Source of the DNA: Ascaris suum
Taxonomy: Eukaryota; Nematoda; Chromadorea; Rhabditida; Ascarididae
Assembly (NCBI GenBank): GCA_013433145.1
Contig: CM024181.1
Coordinates: 3,782,001 to 3,846,000, forward strand
Length of the DNA: 64,000 nt
Direction: 5' to 3'
Made by a program: the position numbers and the translations under genes. Positions 10,064-22,248 of the stretch are shown one piece after another. Each line of letters starts with the position of its first letter. The first letter of the stretch is position 1. The notes beneath the pieces are model-generated. The model was given only the letters and a program-made list of their open reading frames with translations. It ran no database searches and had not been told where the DNA came from.

Positions 10064-12344
10064 TACGTAGCTTCACATGTTTATGTCTGCACATATGTGT
10101 GTATACCGGAAAAGAATGTTTGAAACGAGCTGACTATTTCCTCCTCCCTGATTTCCAAGAGGGATATGCAGTGTTAGATGAGAGAAATGTTTGGAGTATG
10201 GGCAGGCGATTGGCGGACTTGAGAAAGCTTTTCAAGGAGGAGCAGAATCGCGGTAAACCGAACTGGGAGCATCTTAACGACGATCTTCACGTGCTGATTC
10301 AGTGTGAGGATACGCCTAATCGCGTCTACCTGAAGTTGAAGACCGGCGTTGATCAAATCAAGAAACTTCTGGTTCCCACGGTAAGTGAGCTCAGCACGTC
10401 GTAGTTTGAGAGCAGTGGATTATTTGTTGTTCCTTTTTGGTCACATTCAGTGTAAAGTTTTGTTGAGGCTGTTTATAAGGCTTCATAGGTTCAAGAAGGA
10501 GTACTCATTCATAATGAATGCTGAGCTGTTTGCACGTTCAATGAGAGCAGAATTCGGCGGATTTTTCATCATATCGGCGCATCGAAATTACATGAAGTGA
10601 ACGGAACTGCTGGAATCGTCGCTCTGTCGTAGGCGGCGAAGATTTCAGGGTGTCAGTCTAGGCTTTCTTCTCTCCTTTGAGCAAAGTCAGCTAAACCATG
10701 CTAGTTTGAAACCGTCGATTATATCGCTTTACAGAGATTAGTGATTTGAGTTGTTTTGCAGCAGGAGGGTGCCGACGATCTGAAACGCAAGCAACTTATG
10801 GAGCTTGCGATCATCAATGGAACGTATAGACCAATCAAGCAACAAATCCGTATGCTGATTTCGATTTGTTTCGTTTTATCGAAAGGGACTTGCAAAAAAG
10901 AGTGCATTTTGCATGAAGAGATAGAGAAAGAATGAGGCTGATTCAGCTCGATACTATGAAAGAAAAGTTATGCAGTAGAGAAAGAATGAATGGAATGAGT
11001 AATTCTCTGTTTATAGTGAATTCGCCAGAGAAAAGTGTTTGAAGCAGCAGTTTTGAAAAGTGGCGGAGTGTTTTTAATTAGGGGAGCGATGCTCTTTGCT
11101 CTCCGCACTATCCCAATAGAACGTGCGATATAACTGAATATTCGATTTCTACATCTTTTGTTGCAGAATAGTTATTGACCACATCATCGTTTGTTTGTAA
11201 TTCAGACAGTTGTTTGATGAAGCGAATCACGGCATTTTAAGTTACTCGGAAGGGAGTATGAGTTGATAGTTCCCAAATCTCCACCTGTTTATGCGATATA
11301 AAGCTGCGTTTGATTTATGGAGAGACTGGAGTGATGGCCTCCAGAATCTTTGCCGTTGCGATTTGTTTTCGTGCTAGTGTTTCTTGCAACTCATGTCTGC
11401 TACGTCGGGGTCGAGCATGTAAACTCATAGACTTTATCATTCAATAATTTTCCTGTTCTACCCTCGGTTCTCTGCGAAAACGAGTTACTGCTTTTCAGAA
11501 AGTCCGCAACTCGTAACTCCGGTGACTTTGGTGTCACCGATTCGTCAACCCCCGAATTCAATACCCACGCAGCCAATTTTCGTTTCACCAGTGGGCAGCC
11601 CGATTACTCCAGCTAGCAACATTGGCAGCGCACCAACCATGAATAGCTTCATGCAATCACCTAATATCGACTATAACGTGTTGATGAAGTTAGTCATTCA
11701 ATTTGTTCTAAAGTTGAGGCTTCCCTTTGCCCTCACAAAGTTATCTCGAAAAGTTACCTCAGCTTGATCATCCAGACAGCCACCAGATGATTGTTATTTT
11801 GAAACTCATTGAGATTTTGTTTCAATTTTAGCAAATTTCAAAAAACTCGCACATGTTTAAATCTTCAGAAATATTTTCGACAAAGAAGTGTAGGATGGGA
11901 AGTTCTGACCCCACAAACTCCTGCTAACGACACATTTATATAATTATGTCACATTTATATTTACGATATTACATTCCTCTAGGGCAGCAGTGGATGAAAA
12001 TAAGGATTCAAAAAGAAGATGCAAGAATCTCCATGGTTTTCTATCTGGTTTTGTCCTAAAAATAACCCCAAATGAGGCTTCCTTCTCAATGGGAATGAGG
12101 AACTTGGTGAAGTTATCACTGATTTTAAGCTTGCATGGCACGTCTCGAACTTTTCAGTCAGCTGTCTTTCGATGCAGCGCTGGCATCGTTTTCGATGGGA
12201 GGAGAGTACCAACCACAGACGTCACCATTTCCCACCGCCACATCGCTGATCAATGCGGCTCCACTACCAAATCCATTGCAATCCTACCTCGTTGATCCTT
12301 CAACAATTACTCCACCGGGTTCGACTGGTTCGGAGCGTCGCTAG
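6635..12344 (+). CDS. gld-1: STAR-family KH RNA-binding protein (GLD-1/ASD-2/Quaking type)
   Basis: Nine exons join in phase to 376 codons: 6635-6706, 7419-7485, 8324-8458, 8856-8986, 9374-9490, 10237-10380, 10762-10849, 11499-11688, 12158-12344. Order: short N-terminus with an SP-rich piece (residues 25-62); QUA1 dimerisation region from [10 protein letters not shown] (63 to about 103); KH domain about 120-222 with the GPRG loop at 144-147; QUA2 about 223-245 ([16 protein letters not shown]); and a proline/serine-rich tail. STAR proteins bind ACUAAY-type sites in mRNAs and control translation, stability or splicing. QUA1 and the tail (DYNVLM..., FPTATSLIN) resemble GLD-1, the germline translational repressor, more than other members, whereas the KH segment [13 protein letters not shown] is as in ASD-2/QKI. 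The ortholog is therefore probable, not certain. The N-terminus is shorter than C. elegans GLD-1. Exon 2 is placed only by splice signals, phase and its SPR-rich content. Intron 4 is GC-AG. Confidence 0.88.
8987..9373 (+). other. GC-AG intron (intron 4 of the STAR gene)
   Basis: Exon 4 must end at ...CCCGAT (residues HPD) and exon 5 must begin TACAACTTC (YNF), because [15 protein letters not shown] is invariant in nematode STAR proteins. The intron then starts GCAAGT (8987-8992), the exact consensus of GC donors, and ends TTTTCAG. The nearest GT four bases later would add bases and destroy the frame and the motif. Confidence 0.85.
9975..10060. repeat. (AT)43 microsatellite
   Basis: An uninterrupted run of 43 AT dinucleotides in intron 5 of the STAR gene, about 175 bp before the next exon. 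It can form cruciform or slipped structures and is likely length-polymorphic; the exact count may be unreliable in an assembly. Confidence 0.97.
10752..10764 (+). promoter_or_regulatory. NAGNAG tandem acceptor at STAR exon 7
   Basis: The acceptor reads TTTTGCAGCAG, so splicing at 10761 or 10764 gives VPT-Q-EGADD or VPT-EGADD, differing by one glutamine at the KH/QUA2 junction. The first site preserves the family length (LLIPAPEG in GLD-1). Confidence 0.6.
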
Positions 12345-13451
12345 GAGCAAATTTCTGCGGCAAATTGAGGTGCCGACTGACCTATGCATCCTACAAAGAT
12401 GGCTTGAAACGCCCACATTCTAACCTCCTAATTTTTCATGTTTATGTTTTTCATTTCGCGCCTTCTTTACTAATTTTGGCGCCGTTTATGTTGAAAATTT
12501 TGGTTTTATTTAGCTGACTGTTTATCTGTTTTATAGTCAGTGCATTTATTTTAGGAGGGCGTTTCTTTATCGATTAAATGCGTTCATTTTGCTGTGAAAC
12601 TAACCGATTGTTGCTATTTGCAGGCAATTTTTTCGTTGTGATCTTTGACGTTTTTTTAATCAAACGCTGTGTTTGTGGATTTTATTCGGTGATCTCACTG
12701 CCGTTCTGTGCCTTCAATTCATCTCAGGAATCGGTTCTATTGTGCCTCTTATCGTTATTATACGCACCGATTACTTGCTCACTCTGTGATAAGTGCTATC
12801 GTTCGTCGACGTTTGTAATATCAGTTATTTGTATTTTGTGACAGTAATTGTGGTGCTCGAATAGTTCTTTCGGTACATTACGCGTGTGGTAATTCCCCAT
12901 TCTATTTATCGATATTCTTTCACATTTGTTATTTTGTTCATTCGCTTTTGCTGTGATATCATAACGAAGTTTTAATTCAATCTAATTGCATCTCGTTTTA
13001 TATCAACAGTTGAGATTGTGAGATTATTTTTAGTAACGGGGAGGAAGATATTTCTTATATTTGTTTGTTATTTTTTGGAGAAGAGAGGTAGAGTGTTCCT
13101 GAAACCGGTTTAGTAACAATTGAATGAAATGAATTGAACATTTATTTAGTAATGATTGAAGAAAATTAAGTGATACCTGTATAAGGATGAAGGGATTTAA
13201 ATAAATGGAATCGAATACGGAGATTTAAAGACTTCCTTTTGAGAAAAGGGCATTCCATCTGCCAGTATGAAAAGACAAATTGTTAATTAGGTGGTTAATG
13301 GAAACAGTTCGTTACTGTTTTCAATGTAGAACAAATAAATTGGTAATTACTATGTGTATAACGGTGTAATATCTCAACCTCAAGCTTGTTTAGTGTTGTT
13401 TTTTGATGGACTTATGTTGAGAATGTTGAGGATAGTTTCATACCGAATAAA
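12345..13451 (+). promoter_or_regulatory. Probable 3' UTR of the STAR gene with STAR-binding-type motifs
   Basis: T-rich sequence follows the stop. It contains TACTAAT (12468-12474) and AACTAACC around 12598-12605. Both carry the ACUAAY core bound by GLD-1/ASD-2/QKI proteins, and CTAAC/CTAAT half-sites occur at 12420-12432. Candidate poly(A) signals AATAAA are at 13200-13205, 13334-13339 and 13446-13451; I cannot tell which is used. The 87-codon frame at 12578-12841 is hydrophobic T-rich noise. Confidence 0.45.
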
Positions 13452-16400
13452 AATTTTATCAGTTCTTGTTGCTACTTTGCTGAGTCCAACCTTTAATCTG
13501 ACCAGAGCGGGGAGGAGCTTCCGAGAGGATCTGCGGTCTATTCGAATTCTCGTATTATGGCGAAAGAGGTTGCTTGCAATTTTTAAGCGAATGTCTAAGT
13601 GGAGTGGAGCAGGAGTGTTGGTGGAATCATATATAAGATCGCAAGTAGTGCAAATGCATCTGCGAATTAAAAAACGATGAATTGCACATAGCACCTTGCA
13701 GTTTGTTTCCGCCTGCTGGTGCACTTGGGGCATGCTCAGATTTGTTGCTCGAAGGTGATGCGTTTTACGCCTGCAATTGCTTGAATTCATTGCCGTCGTT
13801 GGTGGATGTATGTGTGTCTGTGTCTGTCTTTGTATATGCGTATGTGTATGTGGCTACTCATTTTACTGCTTACTGTGGTGATTCTTTCAAAAGAAAAAAC
13901 GTCTGTTCTTTGCACAGGATTTCCCAGCAGGTTTTTGGCGCATTGTTTGCAAAGTAAGCATCCTAGAGAGAAACCAAAGACGCTTTTGGGCGGTTTAGAA
14001 GAGGCCAAGTTGGGTGAACTTGTTGCCTTTTGAAAATTCGAAATAATTTCCGACAGTTTTTGGGAAAATTCATCACACCTCTACCGCATATGGTCGTGAT
14101 TTGATGCTCGCTTAACCTATTGATGAATAAAAAGGCCCTTAAGTTTCCTCTCCTATAAATGAGTAAATCGTCACGGATGTTCATCTCTCCTTTTGAGTTT
14201 TCCAATGCAAACACCAGCAAGTTCGCCATGATCCATCGCACATCAGCGCCAAACAAAAAGAAAATTTTAGACGAATTTAAGCGATACGTTGTTAATGATT
14301 TAATTTTTTATTTGAGCTCATGGATTTTTGTGATTCCGTTGATTTGATGGATTCATAGGACGTAACAAATTACACAACGCCATGGAAAACATGACCGTTG
14401 TGTCGCACTACAACTTCACCTGGAAGTGTTCATTTAAGGTGTTGCAGTTAGATTTAGCGACCCGAGTAGCCCAAGTTTATTTTCAAGATCTACTGTGGTG
14501 GAAGAAGTGGGAGCAACAGCTATAAAAAGGTGTCCTTCAGCGTTGAGTGATCGTCACAGTCTCTCAATGTTTTAACGTTTGTTAATTTTCATTCACAAAT
14601 CTTTGTCATCAAATATACTAATGCTTGAAATTCACCACGATCCCCTTCCTCGCGAGGGCTCCTTTCGCGGGGACCTCGCATAAACTTGGCTCATAATTTT
14701 TTTGCCACAAGCTCCCCCGTCACCGGAATTCTTGCACCTAAAAAAACTCTTCTGCCCTGGCAGAGGTTCTCCAGAATCAAGTCCCCTCTCGGGGAGGGCG
14801 AAGGGTCGTAGATTTTATTATCTCTATGAAGGATGTTAGGAGTACGGGCTGAAAAATTCTCCATTGATTCAAGGAACATAAGGCAATTGACCACCTATGG
14901 CAGTTTTCGGAATAAGAAACCTGAATGGAAGCATGGCGCAAATGTGTTGCTAGAGAAACAACAGTTTACTGCAAAAGATGGCATCGGATGTAACGGACGC
15001 AGTCAAAAAGCGTAACGGAAACCGAGACACGCTGCAGTTGGACGAACTCAACGTCGATATTTTATAGAGGCGTCGCTTATGTGCAGTTAAAGAAAGTACC
15101 ACGGTTTGAGCAAGTACAGGTAAAACATTGCACTTCGAAACAATCAGATCGTAATAGAACCTTAATTTTTTTGACTCCCCTTTTTCAAGTGCATCATTTC
15201 AATGAGGTGGACTAAGGCATGGAAACCTACGAATGCAAGAAATACTGTCAAGGATGTCATCATACACACGCAGCAAGCGGCAGAGACACCACGCCAGGAG
15301 CATGCTGCTCTAGAAACACTTGGCAGCGGTCGACCGACGTGCCTCAGAAATGCATTGCTGGTGGAGTTGCGCTGCTGAAACATTCGACGGCAAAAATTGG
15401 GCGGTCAAACCGGTTCAACTTTTGGAGTCGAAGTTCACAGGTGTTCAGGCCACAGGTCTGCAGCCGATCGGCGAATAGAGGTGGGCTGATTAGATCGGTT
15501 CTATCGGTCGAATTCAACAGATGCATTTCGTAACATTCGGTGTTTACTTAACAAGCATGCTTTATGCGTTGATGATTGGAGTAAACTTCTTATGGAATTT
15601 TCTATTCGCATATGTGACATATGCTGCATTTATCGGCATTCATTTGGCCAATTGTTGCAGAAAGAAAAAAGAACAGAAAACAGACCAAAAATCGAGCTAA
15701 TGCCGTAATATTTGTTTTTTTAGAAGTGCTTTTTATTCCAACATTGCCTGATGGGGAGGGGGGAGGGGAGAGGGGGAGGGGAGAGAACCATGTCGCTATG
15801 TGATGATTAGAATGATAGCTTATCAGTGCTGAGGTTTCAGCGACTCAGTTGCTTTAACCAAAGAGCTGATATTAGGTACATTGCATTATCAGTTTTGTTC
15901 TATTATCAATTCCTTCCAATTGTCACAGGTGTTAAAAGGAGATCTCGTAAGGCAATCTCGAATTGTTTTAGAAAGAGGTTTCATAGAACTGCGTGTGTCG
16001 CTTTACCGAAAAAACAAAACTGTTGAATAAGCAGTTAGTAATATTCCAAAACATTTTACTACTTGAACCCTAGTATTAATTAAGAGGTCGTTCAATTTAT
16101 CGCAGTGAAGGCAGCATAAATGGAGTGTTGCCTGTTGCCTTTATTTCCCTGCATCACTATTACTTTCTGCGTCGTTCAAGCATAAAAAGAATGTTGCAAC
16201 TCGAGAGGATGGATTCGTAGCGTATCCGGAAAGATTCTTTCCGCGTCATATTGAAGGTCATTAACTTAAAGAAGTTTCTACTATTGCAGCTTTCAAGCGG
16301 AATAGACGAGAAAAACAAAACACAAACGAAGAAGAGCAGCGCCGAAAAAGGGAATCAAAAAGAGATGCCCAAGAGAGCGAGAAAAACAATGGAGTGGAAG

Positions 16401-19400
16401 AGGGAGGGTGGGAATAAAGACGAAGCCACAACTGACAGCGAAACTGAAAGTGAAGCGAGAGCTGAAGGTGCACATCACAGGGATCGCATTATTAGGAATG
16501 GTGAGCTCTGAATTGCAGCCGCTCTGTCCATTTTGAGAATTTCGCAAGGAGTGGAATCAGTGGAAGATGAATGATTCCCAATTAGAGTATTTTCACACAC
16601 ATCCGCTCAAACTGCAAACTATCTTGATGCTGTGGGACATTTGCGCCGTCGGTTATTTACCAGTTTCGGGTTTCCTTCTAATTTACTAAATTAACGAAAG
16701 TGACTGACGACATCACATACCCCTCCAGTCCAAACTTGGAAAGAAGCAACGGTGTCACAGTGAGGGGTTTTTTCGGAATGAATCATTTGTTTACGGAGTA
16801 TTTAGAGATACCTTTCAAGATTCAGTTTCAACTTCACATTCATAAGGCACCCGGAAATTTGCACCATCGAGTCGAAATTCCTGTTTTTCGGAATTTAAAC
16901 TTTACAAGCAAGTTTGCTCTTTTTGCAAGGCGTTGCTTCTGACCAGACGACGTTCCCATAGGTTCTTGGTTAAGCGCAGAACGATGAAGTGTGATCAGAA
17001 GTGATCCATGTTCCGATTATTTGAATGCAAAAAATCGCTTTTTGATGAATTCGCAAACAATTATAAAGTCACGAGCGATTTACTGCAAATATAACCCAGT
17101 TAGCAACCGGTGTGCTTTTAATAACTTATAGCTTATTGTAGATGGGTACGTCGCGCATTTCCATATCTTCTCCGACTTCTGACATGAAAGATTCCACAGA
17201 AGATAGAGCCTGGGAAGTATTGCAGATGCTTTCTTGAAGTTACGATGTAATTAATCAAGGTGCTCCGCTAATGCGTCCATCAAATCTATCCCACAGATGA
17301 ACAGGCATAACAACATGATAACTTCCAAATACAAGTCACGTTTGTATGCCTAATACGACAATTTTACGGCCGGAAAGCATTGAAGCTATCGACGAACCAC
17401 GAAAGTTCCTACCTGAAACGCCGAAAGAGCCCACCACTAAGCTTGTCGCTCAAAAATCGAACTGGTAGGAGGCAGGATGAGAACCTGAAAATTCATTAAA
17501 ACTACAATCATGCTTTGGGAAGTAGATGACACGAAGTTGGGAAGTTCATAGCAAAAAAGTCAAGCCTTATCGGAAATTTACCACAGAATCTCAAAATTTA
17601 ATACCGAGTTCCACGCATTCGTGACACCGATGAAGTTGGCAAACTCGATCTTTTGTGGAAGATCAATGTGAGCGGTTGGACTAATTAAAACCTGAATGCA
17701 TTGTTTCGTACAAATATTATTTTTTTCTTAATTTATGAAAGTGGTGGGTCACTTGAGGGGAATACAAAAGCGTATTTCGTGTGAATTCCTCTGGAATGCT
17801 TCTCCACGTGTTTGCATTTCAATTAACTTCAATAGTGAGCGAATAAATTAATCGGATGGATGCAAATTAAACATGCAACTCACTCATCAAATGGAAGAAT
17901 AGATACATGTGCAGAGGAACTCATTATAATGTATACATATTTTACATTATTATTTGAAAACAAAATATCATCGGTGTGATAGTGTTGTAATGAAATGAAC
18001 TTCCGCCGTAAATTTGTGAAAATGTTTTGGAGGAATCAAATTCAGGAAAAATACGACGATAAATTAAATGAAAGGAAAGTGCAAATTGCATAGAGCAATT
18101 CACTTGCTGAGGTTTACTGTCGAATACTTATGCATTTACTTGCTTTGTTGGAATGTGAATAATCGTTCATCCCCGAAAACTTACTTCTTGCCTTTGCCTT
18201 GCACTCTTTCCCATCACACGTTTGTCGTCTTTTAAACGGGGAATACCTCTCATATGTCTAGATGGACTACTTACAAGCGCTTCATATGCGAGTCGTTTCT
18301 TCTATCTTTTAAAATATTCTCAAATTTTCTTTTACCGAGGTAAAATGCGAGCCGCGAGGGACAACGAAACTGTGGAGGACGCCATCATTGATTGGGGAGA
18401 TGTGCAAAAGATTGAAACTTTCTCGTTTAGTTCACACATTTGTACATTTGCATTCGAACATGCGAAGTAATCCTGTCGATTGGCATTGTCGAGGAAAAGG
18501 GAAGGAGAAAGGCGAAAGAGAGAATGCAATTTTGGATTAGCGGCAACGTCAGTGACGATTAAATAAGAGACGAATGAGATATACCACAAGTTCCCATAAG
18601 AAGAGATTGCAATTTGAATGAAAGATGTAATTTATGTGCATCTGATTGCACAACCTAGATTGTCTGAATACCTTTCGCATTGCCTTTTATCGTTTTCAAA
18701 AATCGTCAAGATGATACCGCCAACTGTGAAAAGGTTTTAAGTTTTTTTTGGGAGGAAACTTCAGAATCTTTCAAACAGTTTTATTTCACTTTACAGCTTG
18801 ACTGGGTTCACATCACGGCACAAGTGCACGAGGTATTGAAAGGTTTCGATGCTCAATTTCAGCTATTTAGTGGAATATTCATAGAAATATATTGGGAAGA
18901 TAAGCATTTATAAATTCCCGGGAACTCGAAGTTCCCAAAAGTTTCTAAGTATAAAAGTTGCCTGAATTCTAGCGGGTTTCCACCTCCTTTTTTGTCGACA
19001 TGTCATCCGCTATATGGTGGGAGACAAATCTCCTCAAAGAGGAAAGAAACTCTAATGGATAGATAGATATGTACGAAGGTTATAATTGAAGGTTGGCTAC
19101 ATCATACCATCCATTAACGATAGTGTTCTATGAAATCATGAATGTTGGTGATATTATATCAATATGAGTCAATGAGTGCTTCCGGTAGCCTGTCGTATCG
19201 GCTTGCAGAAGTCACTATCTCTCGCAAGCATGTCTATTTCTTACAAACATTCCATTCCTCGCTCTTATGCAACACCTGCTTACTTTTATAAAACTATTAT
19301 TTACAAAGGGCTCTTTGAGAGATTCGATCTGATGCTGTCCACATCGGAAGCAGTCAGCTCTCAGAGGCATCATATTTACGTATGCCCTCGAATATATAAA

Positions 19401-21185
19401 TAAACGATACATATTTACTGCTTCGTTGATGTGAAATCCATTGAAGTTAATGCAAATATTAGAAACAAATTCTGCTTTACAAAATATGCTGAATTCTTCT
19501 AAGGATGTAGTCGCAGAAGTATCAAAGAAGGACGAAATATGCAAGAAGGATCGCCACAGTCATGAAGATGACTGATAACTCATTCAGTGCTATAACTATG
19601 TTTTAGAATAAAGGAATATTGATAATTAGTAAACGTTTCATTTCTTTTGTTAATTATTATAAAACAATTGTGATGCTACGATAATTTCTGGATCGACTGC
19701 TGCGCATCCTGGAAGCACCCATCACTTTAAGGCCTAGGCATAGTTTCTCTACACTTAGGCTTAGGCTGCCTTTCCAACGTCACCTTCCGGGTTTTAGCGC
19801 TTTAACATTTTTTCGCTATCATATTGCGTACTTATATCTGAGGAGCGCAATTGTCAGAGGCGCAAATGTCGCGTAACCTAAATCGCATCCTTTAAGTAAT
19901 TTTTATACGCGCACAATGCGGCAGCCTAGAATTTTTAGGTGCATATTTCTCACATTGAATTCAGAGTCTCGTTTGGGTCGAATCTGATCCATTTCGAAAG
20001 AGGCATTTGTTTCGGCAAAGGGAGCCCATAATTGAATTAAATATCAGCAATTTCGTCTCTGAGACTGTTTTGAATGGGATGGAATGCTTCTCGAAGACAA
20101 GGGGGAGAACAGATTCGGCCAGAGGATAGATGGTTCTCTTCGGACTTCTTTCGAAAAAGGAGCGCATAAAACTGTCAAGTAAAAGCTAGAAAACTACTTT
20201 CACGTCTAAGCCAAAGAGACTCGCTGACTCTTTTTCGCGTACCCCTCCCTCCACCTCCCTCCCACCTCTCGCACTCTTCCCTCTCCATCAAACGACTGTA
20301 GGTGGAAGGATCACGAACACCAGATGTACCAGATATGCAGTCATGAGGTATGTTAGCCAAAAAAAAGTTCAAAAAACTTCACGGCGCCGTTTCAAACTAG
20401 TTATCTGCTTTGAACTTCACTCAAATGAAATTACCCAATTTTAAGATATGGCTTGTTATGGGGCAGAAATGGGTACCAAATGGCGAATCTGACCTCTTCT
20501 CCGATCGACGATCAGCAAAAACGTCAGTTGACAATCTTATTTTCGAAAAAGGACGCTTCGAAAAGCTCAATGGCATGCTTATCGAAGAGTCAGCAACCTT
20601 TTGTCTCTCGACTGGCGGTGTGCTGTCCATTAGGCACGAGTGCGAACCCAGCATATTGGCTACATCCTCCTTTATATAGTCCTTAAGTAGTTGGTCCTCC
20701 GTATCTGCCGTCCGTGAAAATCACCGGCCGGCTAGCCTGCACTCCTACGGGGGACCCCTTTACTGTAATCACAGACTCTTACAACCTTTTTCGGAGCGAT
20801 TTTTGCCAAAGGTCATTTATAAGAAGCCAGGAGAGTGGCTCCCGTTAGGGTTACGCGTAGAGACGCGTATCTGCAAGTGGACTAAGAAATATTGTATTCG
20901 TTGCATACGTCGCGTGCTACTTGGAAGGACTCAGGGCTACCTGGAAATGGCTTTGAATCCACTGCTTTAAGTGGTTACAGTACACATTATGAAGAACAGC
21001 AGCTTGTGGCATCAAACCTGCAGGTGCACCACGGCGACAGGTCACTTTAGGCAAATTTCGGACTGTAGCCAGGTGGAGGGAACAGTGTCGTCACCTGGTA
21101 ACACAGATGCCGAGATGTTGCCACGAAGAAGTAGCGCAACGCACTCAGCTTCACATTTCCGCTCTTGGCGGACGGGATCACTCTG
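13452..21185. other. Intergenic, no gene recognised
   Basis: 7.7 kb without a recognisable exon on either strand. Visible features are a GT-rich stretch (about 13806-13855), a G-rich purine tract with G-quadruplex potential (15752-15785), and GC-rich patches with small inverted repeats near 14641-14800 and 20700-20880 (for example TACGCG...CGCGTA at about 20854-20871). Open frames at 13380-13790, 15219-15533 and 16251-16511 show no family motif. Confidence 0.5.
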
Positions 21186-22237
21186 GTTGCAGCATGCTGC
21201 ACCTCATCCTTCTCTTCGGGTTGCAGCATGTTGCACCTCACCCTTCTCTTCAAGTTGCAGCATGTTGCACTTCATCCTTCTCTTCAGGTTGCAGCATGTT
21301 GCACTTCATCCTTCTCTTCAAGTTGCAGCATGTTGCACCTCACCCTTCTCTTCAAGTTGCAGCATGTTGCACTTCATCCTTCTCTTCAAGTTGCAGCATG
21401 TTGCACCTTCACCCTTCTCTTCAAGTTGCAGCATGCTGCACTTCATCCTTCTCTTCAGGTTGCAGCATGTTGCACTTCATCCTCTCTTCAGGTTGCAGCA
21501 TGTTGCACCTCACCCTTCTCTTCAAGTTGCAGCATGTTGCACTTCACCCTTCTCTTCAAGTTGCAGCATGTTGCACTTCATCCTTCTCTTCAGGTTGCAG
21601 CATGTTGCACTTCATCCTTCTCTTCAAGTTGCAGCATGTTGCACCTCACCTTCTCTTCAAGTTGCAGCATGTTGCACTTCATCCTTCTCTTCAAGTTGCA
21701 GCATGTTGCACTTCATCCTTCTCTTCAGGTTGCAGCATGTTGCACTTCATCCTTCTCTTCAAGTTGCAGCATGTTGCACTTCATCCTTCTCTTCAAGTTG
21801 CAGCATGTTGCACCTTACCCTTCTCTTCAAGTTGCAGCATGTTGCACCTCACCCTTCTCTTCAAGTTGCAGCATGTTGCACTTCATCCTTCTCTTCAAGT
21901 TGCAGCATGTTGCACCTCACCCTTCTCTTCAAGTTGCAGCATGTTGCACCTCATCCTTCTCTTCAAGTTGCAGCATGTTGCATCTCACCCTTCTCTTCAG
22001 GTTGCAGCATGTTGCACCTCACCTTCTCTTCAAGTTGCAGCATGTTGCACTTCATCCTTCTCTTCAAGTTGCAGCATGTTGCACCTTACCCTTCTCTTCA
22101 AGTTGCAGCATGCTGCACTTCATCCTTCTCTTCAGGTTGCAGCATGTTGCACTTCATCCTTCTCTTCAAGTTGCAGCATGTTGCACTTCATCCTTCTCTT
22201 CAAGTTGCTGCATGTTGCATCTCACCCTTCTCTTCAG
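21186..22237. repeat. 34-bp minisatellite, 31 tandem copies
   Basis: The unit has the form GTTGCAGCATGTTGCAC, then TTCATCC, then TTCTCTTCA(A/G). I count 31 copies over 1052 bp: 27 of 34 bp, three of 33 bp and one of 35 bp, each change being one base in a C or T run. Units vary mainly at CTTCATCC/CTCACCC, at AAG/AGG before the next unit, and GTT/GCT in the core. When the core is GCAGCATGCTGC it is a perfect 12-bp palindrome. No unit has a stop codon in any forward frame, so three overlapping long open frames (460, 381 and 363 codons) cross the array. They are a composition effect, not genes. A partial unit follows at 22238. Confidence 0.97.
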
Positions 22238-22248
22238 GTTGCTTCACC

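Noticed and set aside
6635..12344. Firm naming of the STAR gene as asd-2
   Set aside because: The KH segment fits ASD-2/QKI equally well, but QUA1 and the C-terminal tail fit GLD-1 better. A phylogeny with both paralogs would decide; the symbol given is the more likely one only.
13380..13790. 136-codon minus-strand frame downstream of the STAR gene
   Set aside because: No recognisable domain, no supporting splice sites; probably chance.
16251..16511. 86-codon Lys/Glu-rich plus-strand frame after a TATTGCAG acceptor-like site
   Set aside because: Low-complexity purine-rich sequence; no partner exon and no family recognised.
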